Of a DNA stretch of 64,000 nt, positions 55,053 through 64,000 are shown piece by piece. A program made the position numbers and the translations under genes. The stretch is from Candidatus Mycoplasma liparidae (lineage in GTDB: Bacteria > Bacillota_I > Bacilli_A > Mycoplasmatales > Mycoplasmoidaceae): assembly GCA_009884515.1 (NCBI GenBank), contig RHHX01000002.1, positions 288,136-352,135 on the forward strand. The letters are read 5' to 3'. Positions within the stretch are counted from its first letter, which is position 1, and the number at the start of each line of letters is the position of its first letter. The notes beneath the pieces were generated by a model. The model searched no databases and was not told the DNA's origin. It worked only from the letters and a program-made list of their open reading frames with translations.

Positions 55053-55093
55053 CCTCAAATGTTATTTTTATAGAATAATTATAGCATTTGAGG
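55053..55093. promoter_or_regulatory. inverted repeat around the RHH-gene promoter
   Basis: CCTCAAATG (55053-55061) and CATTTGAGG (55085-55093) flank a TATAAT on the minus strand. A likely operator for the RHH protein; the left arm also contains its ribosome-binding site. Confidence 0.55.
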
Positions 55094-55096
55094 ATT

Positions 55097-56047
55097 TTAA
55101 TTAAATTGTTTTATTAAAAAATAAAGAAACAATGGATTGTCATACAATAATAAAAAAGACACATGTAATAATCTTTCCTCAATAGGGAAACCAATACAAA
55201 TTCAATTACCATGAATATTAAAGTAGTTATGCATTAAATTGTTCCTGTCATTAATTATTCAAAATATTTCTTTTGGATTATCATGAATTGAAATCATATT
55301 CAAAAAATCAAGATCTTTTTTATATTTTATATTTTTATTATTTTTTTCTAAAAGTTCTTCAATAGTTTTTAATAGTATTTTTGGATTTCTTTGATTTTCT
55401 TTTATTTTTTCCTTATTTTTATTTAAAAATTGTTCAGTGATAAGTCGTTCATCTAAAAAGCAATTTAAATTAAAAGTGAATAAATTAAATTTGATTGAAT
55501 CAAATTTCATATAAATATCTTCCAAAATACTTCTAACATCAAATTTTAGTTGTGCTCTTAAAGTTATATCGTTCATATTTTTATTTGCATGATTTCATAA
55601 TTCTGCAATATAATTCAACCTTAAACTTCAGCTATTTATCATTAATATTCAATTAAAAATAAAAAAGTCTCAATTCTTTTGAAATAAATATTTATTAAAA
55701 TTTCATTCAGGATTCGAACATACACAGAAAAAATTATCAATTAATGCAGAATTAAAGTTTATTGATATTCCTTTCTGATAATGATCTATATTTTTATTAC
55801 AAAATTTACAATTATTAATAATCATTGAATTTGAGTTAAGTTGTTGTTCTCTATTAGAATTTTTATTCAACATTTCTTTGAAGAAGTCAGTGTCAATCAT
55901 TTTTGAGCAAAAAATGTGTCATTCTTTTATAAAACTATTGCAAAATTTAAATCCTGTATCAATTTGTTTTTCTATATTTTTATGAAAGAAATCTAAATTA
56001 TCTTTATTAATTAGTTTTTCAAAATTTTTTAAATCTATTTTAGCCAT
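55097..56047 (-). CDS. HEPN-motif protein with Cys pairs
   Basis: 316 residues, no named family recognised. INDRNNLMHNYF near the C-terminus (R268-N-N-L-M-H273) fits RNxxxH, the active site of HEPN ribonucleases found in abortive-infection and toxin proteins. The N-terminal third has CKFC and CVC, possibly a zinc site. TATAAT lies just 8-13 nt before the ATG, so the mRNA is probably leaderless. Cargo of the insert. HEPN identity rests on one short motif in a helical context. Confidence 0.55.
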
Positions 56048-56071
56048 AAAATAATTATAATATAGGTTTTG

Positions 56072-56132
56072 TTTTCTAAAGATGGAAAACATTTAATTGA
56101 TATTAAAAATGTTTTGAAACTTGAAAAAGAAT
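56072..56132 (+). repeat. 61-bp direct repeat, right copy
   Basis: Right boundary of the insert; continues seamlessly into the 3' part of the methyltransferase gene. Confidence 0.95.
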
Positions 56133-56666
56133 ATAAAACAAGATTATATAAAGCTCATAAAATTACTAATAATATTGGTTCTATATCTGATATTGATGCT
56201 CAAACTTTAATCAAAAAAACTGGAAGTATTGATTTAATTACTTATTCATTTTCTTGTCAAGATTTATCTGTTGCCGGTTCTTTCTGAGGGTTTAATAGAG
56301 GAATGAAAGAAGAGTCAAATACAAGGTCTTCTCTTCTATGAGAAATTGGCAGATTAGTTAAAGAATTAGATCATTTAAATAAATTACCAAAATTCTTATT
56401 ATTAGAAAATGTTCCTAATATGATTAGTACTCGACATATTAATGATTATAAAGTTTGAAAGAAACATTTATTAAACTTTAATTACAAAACAAAAACATAT
56501 GTTTTAAATGCTAGACATTTTGGTATTCCTCAAAATAGAAAAAGAGTTTATGCTATTTCTATTTATGATCCAAAAAATCAAATTCAAATTGATGATAATT
56601 TAGAAATTATCTCAGATAAAACAAATATTTTATTTCCGATCGAAATAAAATATCAAAATAGAATAA

Positions 56667-56674
56667 CCCCCCCC
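56667..56674 (+). repeat. C8 homopolymer inside methyltransferase gene
   Basis: Eight consecutive C in a genome where runs of C are otherwise almost absent. Frame arithmetic: 9 C join both halves, 8 C do not. A slippage-prone switch is likely. Confidence 0.85.
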
Positions 56675-57127
56675 TTAATCTTTTAAACGACATCATTAAA
56701 AATGATTATTCTATTAAAAAATATTTAGAAGAAGCAAAATTATCAACTCCTAATAGAACACCTTCTCGTTTGAGAATGTTTACTGATAATTACAAACTTC
56801 TTGAATCTGAAAAATATCAATATACGAGAACAATAACAACCAAACAAGATCGTCATCCTAATGCTGGAACTATTAATCTTGAAGATACTATTCTTGATCG
56901 TAATTTAAATGATAATAATAATCATAAAGCTAATTATCGATTCATTACTCCAAGGGAAGCTTATTTGTTAATGGGTTTTTCTAATAAAGATTTTGAAAAT
57001 GTAAAAAAACAAGCAATTAGAAAAGAAAAAATGTATCAGCAAGCTGGTAACTCTATTGTTGTTAATGCCATACTCCATGTTTTATTATTAATTCAAGAAT
57101 TATTTAATGATTTGGATGATAAATAAG

Positions 57128-58411
57128 ATGGAAAATATTTATAATAAAATTAATAAAATTTTTTCTTATTATTTTGATGAAAAGAACCTTAATGATTTAG
57201 GAATTGATAAAAAAAATACACCTTCAGTTTGAAACGTAGACACTGACTTTATTAAAACTCTTGAAAGAATGAATACTAATTTAGAAAATATTAATGATGA
57301 TATAGTAAATATAAAAGTTTTTAAAACTGATCAAAATAGATATGAAATGATAATTAATAATAAAATAGTTACTCCTGTTCATTTAAAAAAAAATATCATT
57401 AATCCAGTAGCTTTTTCAACAATGAGACAATATTTACAATTGTTTTTATGATTGAATATAATAACCTTTGATGAATTTAAAAAAGGAAATAATTATCAAG
57501 TTTTTAGAGCTGCTTCCAATTTTAAATCAGTAATTTATGAGTTCGTTAAATCTAATGAATCAACTATTGAATCAGTTAAACAAATGATTGCTTATAGTAT
57601 AAAAAGAAATGTAACATCTGTGAGAAACTTAGGCTATACTTTTTTTCTAGCTTTTTTAAATCAACAAAAAATTGATTTTTCTAAAATAGAAGACACTTAT
57701 AAAGTGGTAACTAAAAAAATGAATAAGGATGGTATAAAATGTTTTGCTTTAGGTGATAAGGATTTTATTGACTATTTTAAACATATTGAAGAAGCAACTA
57801 CAAAATCTTTAGTTAGTATTTTTAATAAATATGAATTAAATGAATTTATTAATGATTTATTGAACAAAATGGATTCTAAAAATATGTTTTATTCAGATGA
57901 TGTTGAAGAGCAAATTAAAAGATTTAATTTAGAATCTGAATTAAAAATAGAGAGATCTAGATTAAAACCCAATATTATAAAAAACAGAATTGAATTAAAT
58001 CTGATAAAAACTGAAAATGATATTTATTCTGATGTTATTGAATTAGAATCAGAATTAATGGATGGATTATCTGCTAAAATTAATGAACTTAATGCTTGTC
58101 ATATCAAAGAACATAAAACTATCAAAAATGAATTAAGTGACAAAGCAAGATATGAAGAATTAATTCACATAATGAAAGAAACATCTGATCCATATAATGG
58201 TATTTTAATGGATTTAAGATACCATAAATATTTTGATCGTTATTTATTTAATTTTGATATTAATGGTGAAATGATTTGATCTAAAAAAGATGAAAAATAT
58301 TTGTTTGAAGACTTAAAATTTAAAAAAATAAAAATAAATCCAATACTTCTTGAAAATGGAAAAATGAAAGAATATTTAAAAAAGAGAGGCATTTTAAATG
58401 CTAGTTCATAA
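57128..58411 (+). CDS. probable restriction endonuclease partner of the C5 methyltransferase
   Basis: 427 residues, no family recognised from sequence. Starts one base after the methyltransferase stop, the classic M-R coupling, and is of fitting size. Helical N-terminal part, charged C-terminal part (KIERSRLKPNIIKNRIELNL, DPYNGILMDLRYHKYFDRYL); no convincing PD-ExK or HNH motif seen. Five or more TGA Trp. The gene itself looks intact. Confidence 0.55.
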
Positions 58412-58477
58412 ATATTCATAACTAATTAATTTTAATTTTATATAATTTTATAATAATAAATTAATAAGGAAATATTA

Positions 58478-59479
58478 ATGCAAGAAAATTCTAAAAAAGA
58501 ACTTAATAGTAAAAAAAATAATAATGAAATTGCTCAACTTAAAAATAAAATAAATCAGTTGAAAAATTCTAACATTATTACTTATGTAAAACAAGAAAAA
58601 ATAAAAGAATGTGAAGATGAATTATATAAATTAGAATTTTCTAATAAGATTCAAAATCCAATTCAAAAAAATAATAAAATAAATCCTAAAAAACAACTAA
58701 ATAAAGAATTAAATGCATTAAATGATTTACATAAAAATAAACAGCCTAATACGAATAAAAAACAAATTCAAAAAGATAGTAAGTTAAATATTCAAAAACA
58801 ATTTAATAAGGAATTAAGTACATTAAAAATTGAACTAAAAAAGATAACCAAAAGTAATGAACTTTTGAAAAAGGAAAAAATTAATTTAAAGGTTCAGATT
58901 GATGATTTGAAATCTCTTAATCAAAAGCAAGCAGATAGAATTAAAGATATATCTAATATTAATTTAAAAAATATCAATTACTTAAAGAAAAACTTTAAAT
59001 ATTTTTTATATTGAAACTTTTTACAATCTCATTATAAACTTAAACAAGATGATTTATTAATACCTCAAAAACTTGAAACATCAAAATATAAATTCTTTTT
59101 AGCGTTAAGAGAATTTTTATCAACCTATAGAGCAAACTTACATGTTAGAGATAATAATTTTTATATTATGAAAGACGTTATTGAAGGTGTTTTAAAGTTT
59201 AATGATGATGATCAAAAGAAAATTATTGTTGTTTTAAATAAAATAGCTCATGCGAATGATTCATTTATCTTAAAAGACAAAGATAAAAAATTTATTAAAG
59301 ATTTTTTTACAGAAGAAAATTATCTTTTATTCTTTCCTAATACTAAAGAACAAAAGATTACATTTAAAGAAGATCATTATGAAGTATTAAGAAGTTATTA
59401 TGTTAACCCTTCTAGTTCTATTACCTTATTTTCTCCTATTAAAAAGAATATTAATATTAAAAAAAATAATTTCCATTAA
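58478..59479 (+). CDS. Lys/Asn-rich coiled-coil protein
   Basis: 333 residues. Residues 1-160 are a charged helical region (repeated KQLNKELNAL / KQFNKELSTL segments; LKIELKKITKSNELLKKEK is a plain coiled coil). The C-terminal 150 residues form a compact domain (FFLALREFLSTYRANLHVRDNNFYIMKDVIEGVL). AAGGAA precedes the ATG. Function unknown; follows the restriction gene by 66 nt and may be part of the island. Confidence 0.7.
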
Positions 59480-59484
59480 TATTT

Positions 59485-59934
59485 TTAATTAACTTTATTA
59501 CTATCTAAATATCTTTGCAAAATAATCAACGAACTTACTTGGTCAATAATTTTTTTTCTCTGTGAAGATTTAATATTAAAATCCATTAATGATTCAGCAG
59601 CTTGTTTAGTTGAATAATTTTCATCAATAAAAGCAACATTGATATCTTTAAAAGATGCTTTTAAAGATAAAGCAAACTTTTCAGATCTTAAAGAACTTTT
59701 TGTATGAGTGTTATCATTCATATTTTTTGATATACCCAAAACAAAAGTATCAACTTGATAATCATAATCTTCAAGAACTTCTTTTAATTTAACAATAATT
59801 CTATTAAAGTCATTTTCATTAAAAGTAAGGTTGCAAATAGGTGTTGCAAATTCATTGTTATAAGAACTGATACTAATACCGCAACTCTTACTACCAAGAT
59901 CAAGACCTATTTTACGATAAATTTTTAAACTCAT
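59485..59934 (-). CDS. ruvX: RuvX/YqgF, Holliday-junction resolvase-like nuclease
   Basis: 149 residues. RKIGLDLGSKSCGISIS, VLGISKN, FIDENYSTKQAAESL and DQVSSLIILQRYL are the family signatures; acts in pre-16S rRNA processing in bacteria studied. MSLKIY is the start; it overlaps alaS by 23 nt. ruvX next to alaS is a conserved order. Confidence 0.94.
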   Translation of the reverse strand: MSLKIYRKIGLDLGSKSCGISISSYNNEFATPICNLTFNENDFNRIIVKLKEVLEDYDYQVDTFVLGISKNMNDNTHTKSSLRSEKFALSLKASFKDINVAFIDENYSTKQAAESLMDFNIKSSQRKKIIDQVSSLIILQRYLDSNKVN

Positions 59935-62611
59935 TATTAATACTTGCTTCAATTTCCTTTAATCTGGTTATTTCATTACTTCCACCTTGAACGTAATTAA
60001 ATTTTCCTCCACCTTTACCATTAAATTGCTCATTGATGATTTTTATCGTTGAATTTAAATTAAAATTATTTTCTTTAGCATAAACATCATTAACAGCAAA
60101 AATATATTTTATTTTATCATCTGTAATGTTTAATAGAGCAATAAACATCGATTTATTTTCATTAATAATTTCACTTAGAGCGGTTCCAATATTTTTAGAA
60201 TTGAAATTAAAAACTTTAATATTAATAAATTTTTCATTTTTAATTACTTGTTTTTTAATTTCATCAATTTCAAAACTAGTAATTTTTTTATTATTTTCTA
60301 CTTTTAAGATTTCATATTTACTTTTAATTTTATTTAATTTTTCTAAATTAAGTTCAGATTCTTTTTCAACTAATTTGATTGAATCAATTTCATTAATAAA
60401 TTCTTTATTAATGATGATAAATTTATTAACTTTATTTTTAATAACATTAAATTCATTATTAATTTCATTTACTTTATTTTTTAAATATTTATCAATAGTA
60501 TCAAATGAAGTAATAGCGCCCATTCTTCAAGAACCAGCTCCATTAGGATAAAATTCAACTATTTTGAATTGTTCAATATCATTAGTATTGGAAACATGAG
60601 TTCCTCCACATAATTCAACACTAAAATCACCCATTTTAATAACTCTTAGTTTACCCTTGATTTTTTTATAAATATCTTCAAAATAAGCTTTAGCACCAAT
60701 TTCTTTAGCTTCATCTAATGTTAATTTTAGAACATTAACTTCTGTGTTTGAATTAATAATAGTATTAATTCTGTTTTCAACTTCTTTTATTTTTTCATCA
60801 GTTAATCTTTCATGATGTTGAAAATCAAAAGTAACTTTAGATGGAGATTTAAATGCACCTTCTTGTTTAATGTTTTTATCAACAAGTTCGCCAAGTGCTG
60901 CATGAATCAAATGTTCAACTGAATGATTTCTAGTAACTTTTTTTCTTAGATCTTCATCAATTACTAATTCATATGTTTGATTCTGTTTTAAATTAGCTTG
61001 TAGAACATGATGAATATGTTGTTGATTTGGTCCTTTAAAAACATCATGGACTTCATAATTATTAATTGTTCCAAAATCATGTAGTTGTCCTCCACTTGTT
61101 GAATAAAAGCATGTTTGATCAAAAATAACATAACCGTCGCCAATTAAATGATCAATAGGTTTAAAATCTTCATCATAAAGTTTAATTATTTTACTTTGTA
61201 AAGTATATTTATCATTAATAAAAATTGATTCATCATGTAAATTTAATAATTCACCATTTTGATTTAATAAAGCAATTTTTGATTGATTTGAATTAGAAAT
61301 TTTTTGATGGTTTGAAAATAACTCATTAAACCCATTAATATCGATTTCAATATTTTTTTCACTAGCTAATTCTTTAATAAGATCAATTGGAAAACCATAT
61401 GTTTCAACTAACTTAAAAGTAGTGTTTTTATCTAATTTTGATGATTTTTCAATTGCTTCTTCAAATAACTTGATTCCATTAATTAAAGTTTTATTAAAAG
61501 ATATGTATTCGTTATTTAATAATAAATTCATTTTATTATTATGATCTTTTAAATATGGATAATAATTATTCATATTTTTAATAGTAATAGTAGTTAAATC
61601 AGGAAAGATATTTTCTTTAATATCTAATTTATATAACATGACAATAATTCTTCTAATAAGTCTTCTAAGGATATACCCTCTCTCTTTATTAGAGGGAATA
61701 GCTCCATCTGCTATAGCAAAACAAATAGTTCTAATATGATCTGAAATAATTTTATAAGCTTGATTGATTGAAGTTTGTTCAGAGTTTTTTTCAGTATCAA
61801 AATATGAATTTATTACATATTTCTTTTTTGTGAATTTTTCAATTTCATTAATAATTGGTAAAAATAAATCAGTATCAAAATTTGTTGGTGCAGATTGAGA
61901 AATAGCAGTTATTCTTTCAAGTCCAGCTCCAGTATCAATATTTTTTCTTTCAAGTGGAGTATAGTTATTTTCACCATCATTATTATATTCAGAAAAAACA
62001 ATATTTCAAATTTCAATATATCGATCATTTTCAATATCTTCAAAGAAAAGTTTTTCACCAATATTTTCTGGATCAAATTCAATTCCTCGATCATAAAAAA
62101 TTTCACTACAAGGACCACAAGGACCAGAACCGACATCTCAAAAATTTCTTTCTCGATTACATTTGATAATTTTGTTTTTATCAATTTTTAATTTTAATCA
62201 AAAATTATAAGCATCAAGATCGTCTTCAAAAACTGTAATATATAACTTATTAACATCAATTTCAAATTCATTAACTAAAAGGTCATAAGCTAATTTAATA
62301 GCTTTTTCTTTAAAATAACCACCAATAGAAAAACTCCCTAACATTTCAAAGAATGTATGGTGTTTACTTGTTTTACCAACATTAAAAATATCATTAGTTC
62401 TAATTGCTTTTTGAGAATTAACTAAATTAGGATATGGAGCATTTTCTTGACCACTAAAGTATTTCTTTAAAGTAGCTACTCCTGAATTAATTCATAGTAA
62501 TGATTTATCATTAATTGGAATTAATGAAGCTGACTCCATTTTAAAATGATCATTTTTACTAAAATAATCTAGTCATATTTTTCTTATTTCATCTGATGAA
62601 AGCTTTTTCAT
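59912..62611 (-). CDS. alaS: alanyl-tRNA synthetase
   Basis: 899 residues, class IIa. Catalytic core with NSGVATLKKYFSG, FFEMLGSFSIGGYFK, GCGPCSEI-like SGPCGPCSEIFYD and GAGLERI; editing domain with RNHSVEHLIHAALG (HxxxH) and LCGGTHVSNT (CxxxH); C-terminal oligomerisation part. Full length, TGA Trp throughout. AAGAGAT precedes the ATG. Divergent from argS. Confidence 0.96.
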
Positions 62612-62654
62612 AATTTATCTCTTATTTTTAATTTTAATATTCAATTATATATAT

Positions 62655-62720
62655 ATTATATAATAGTGATAAAAAAGTTAATAACATATCTATTAAAATT
62701 GTTAAAATGTTAATTATAAT
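62655..62720. promoter_or_regulatory. divergent alaS/argS promoter region
   Basis: TATAAT on minus at 62655-62660 for alaS and on plus at 62715-62720 for argS (15 nt ahead of the ATG at 62735). Clear -35 boxes are absent. Confidence 0.45.
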
Positions 62721-62734
62721 AGAGTGGTGAATAT

Positions 62735-64000
62735 ATGATAATAGAAATTATTAAAAATGAAATAAACAAAGCATTAAAACAAATGCAAATTGATAATAAT
62801 AAGAATATTATTATCAGTAAAAGCAAAAACATTAAAATTGGAGATTTTAGTTCTAATGTTGCTTTAATATATGGTAAAGAAAATAAAAAATCTCCAATTG
62901 ATTTTGCAAATGAATTAATTAAATTTTTGGATAAAAAATTATTTAAAGAAATAACAGTAACAAATCCTGGTTTTATCAATTTCTTTATTTCTGAAGAATT
63001 ATTTTCAAAATCATTATTAGAAGTTTTAGATAAAAAAGATCAATATCTTGTTTTTGATAAAAAACATAAGAAATATAGTGTTGAATATGTTTCAGCAAAC
63101 CCAACAGGATATTTACACATTGGTCATTCTAGAAATGGTGTTTTAGGTGATGTTATTAAAAATCTATTAATAACATCTGGTTATGATGTTGTTAGTGAAT
63201 ATATTGTTAATGATACTGGTAATCAAATGAATAATTTAGCTACTGCTGTTTTAATTCGTTATTTACAATTGTTTGATATTGCTATTGAAATACCCAAAGA
63301 TTCATACCATGGTAATGAAATTAAAATAGTAGCTCAAAAGCTTAAAGATGAGTTTAGTGATAAATTCATTAATTGTAAATTAGTTGAAGACCAAATTACT
63401 GATTTAAAGATTAAAGATGAAATTAGGTGATTTGCTCGAAATGAATTACTTGAAATTATTAAAACTGATTTAAAAAGTATTGGTGTTGAAATTGAAATAT
63501 ATACTTCTGAACAATCATTTCATGATAACAAATCCGTTGATTTATTAGTTAATGATTTACTTAAAAAAGATAAAGCTTATAAAAAAGATGGTGCTATTTG
63601 ATTAAGAACAACTACTTTTGGTGATGAGAAAGATCGGGTATTAGTTAAATCAAATAAATCTAAAACATACCTTGCTGCTGATATTGTTTATCATGATATG
63701 AAATGAAAAAGTAATGATGTTGATATTTTAATCAATGTTTGAGGATCTGATCATTATAATTACATAACTACAATGAAAGTTGCAATGGAAGTTTTAGGTT
63801 ATAATCCTGATGACTTAATTATCATTTGTTTACAAATGGTTAAATTAACTAAAGATGGTGTTGAATATAAAATGTCTAAAAGAACTGGGCAATCTTTAAC
63901 TTTAAGAGATTTAGTTTCTTCAATAGGTAAAGATCCTGCTAGATGATTTTTATTATCACAATCTGTTAATAGTCATATTGAAATTGATATTAATGTTGCT
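62735..64000 (+). CDS. argS: arginyl-tRNA synthetase, 5' part
   Basis: 422 residues visible; continues past the window. Class I synthetase: VEYVSANPTGYLHIGHSRNGV holds HIGH, KMSKRTGQSLTLRDL the KMSKS equivalent, WGSDHYNYI precedes it. TGA Trp codons at several sites. Start ATG 62735 with GAGTGGTGA upstream. Confidence 0.96.

Larger units (their letters stand above)
56072..57126 (+). pseudogene. C5 DNA methyltransferase, 3' part
   Basis: Carries motif IV as SFSCQDLS (Ser in place of Pro before the catalytic Cys), motif VI LLLENV, motif VIII QNRKRVYA, and after the C8 tract at 56667 the variable region and motif X QQAGNSIVVNA. The tract leaves the frame shifted: motif I-VIII frame stops at TAA just after it, whereas the end is open in the next frame to 57126. 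Adding one C restores a continuous reading frame. Confidence 0.9.

Noticed and set aside
54095..56047. The IS1595 relic as the agent that moved the whole insert
   Set aside because: The relic is internal, has no terminal repeats at the insert ends, and such elements duplicate about 8 bp, not 61.
61895..62191. Open frames on the opposite strand of alaS, rplJ, recA, smpB and similar
   Set aside because: Low-complexity shadows of real genes, without ribosome-binding sites or family resemblance.

Overview
The window is AT-rich and reads as a mollicute genome in which UGA encodes tryptophan. Almost every long gene contains in-frame TGA codons where its family has Trp (for example rplM, pepF, asnS, alaS), and closes with TAA or TAG. 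Gene content is that of a reduced parasitic cell: ribosomal proteins, aminoacyl-tRNA synthetases, SecG, PlsY, PgsA, RecA/RecR/DnaX and ParC/ParE, with no amino-acid or cell-wall synthesis. A full-length haem catalase, very rare in mollicutes but reported from Mycoplasma (Malacoplasma) iowae, together with BspA-like LRR relics and a large DUF885 surface protein, makes a relative of the iowae/penetrans lineage the best guess. That assignment is inference.

Layout. 1-28.6 kb is compact housekeeping sequence: rplJL, secG-rnr, coaE, rplM-rpsI, pepF-smpB, arcC, an ABC exporter, asnS-pgsA, a long leftward operon trpS-HAD-flippase-dnaX-ybaB-recR, rpmB, rpe with a second HAD phosphatase, plsY, ppa, catalase, fhs and recA. 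Many genes overlap by 1-30 nt. Perfect hairpins sit between convergent genes; one between pgsA and recR is a 64-nt perfect palindrome that encodes both C-termini.

28.6-30.7 kb is a decayed tandem duplication: a relic of the recA 5' half plus two broken LRR surface-protein genes. 30.7-43.5 kb returns to housekeeping: cinA, ferredoxin, pncB, a UU173/DUF2779 nuclease, tRNA-Arg, mtnN, a nadD-yqeK fusion, yqeH, parC, and a parE with four frameshifts and a stop in its first 270 codons. 43.5-49.6 kb is a second decayed duplication (surface-protein tail, PemK/MazF-like gene, def fragment) lying in front of the intact version (a 1030-residue DUF885 surface metallopeptidase, the PemK/MazF-like gene, def).

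51.4-59.5 kb is a defence island. A C5 DNA methyltransferase gene is split by a 3.5-kb insert flanked by a 61-bp direct duplication of methyltransferase sequence. The insert carries a second, convergent restriction-modification pair, an IS1595-type transposase relic, a small ribbon-helix-helix protein and a protein with a HEPN-type RNxxxH motif. The split methyltransferase also has an 8-C homopolymer that puts its end out of frame, which looks like a phase-variable switch. Directly behind it lies a probable cognate restriction gene and a Lys-rich coiled-coil protein. The window ends with ruvX-alaS and a divergent, truncated argS.

How it fits together: a minimal translation, replication and lipid core is interrupted by three plastic loci. 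Two are built by tandem duplication of surface genes that dragged in pieces of recA and def, and one by restriction units nesting inside one another.
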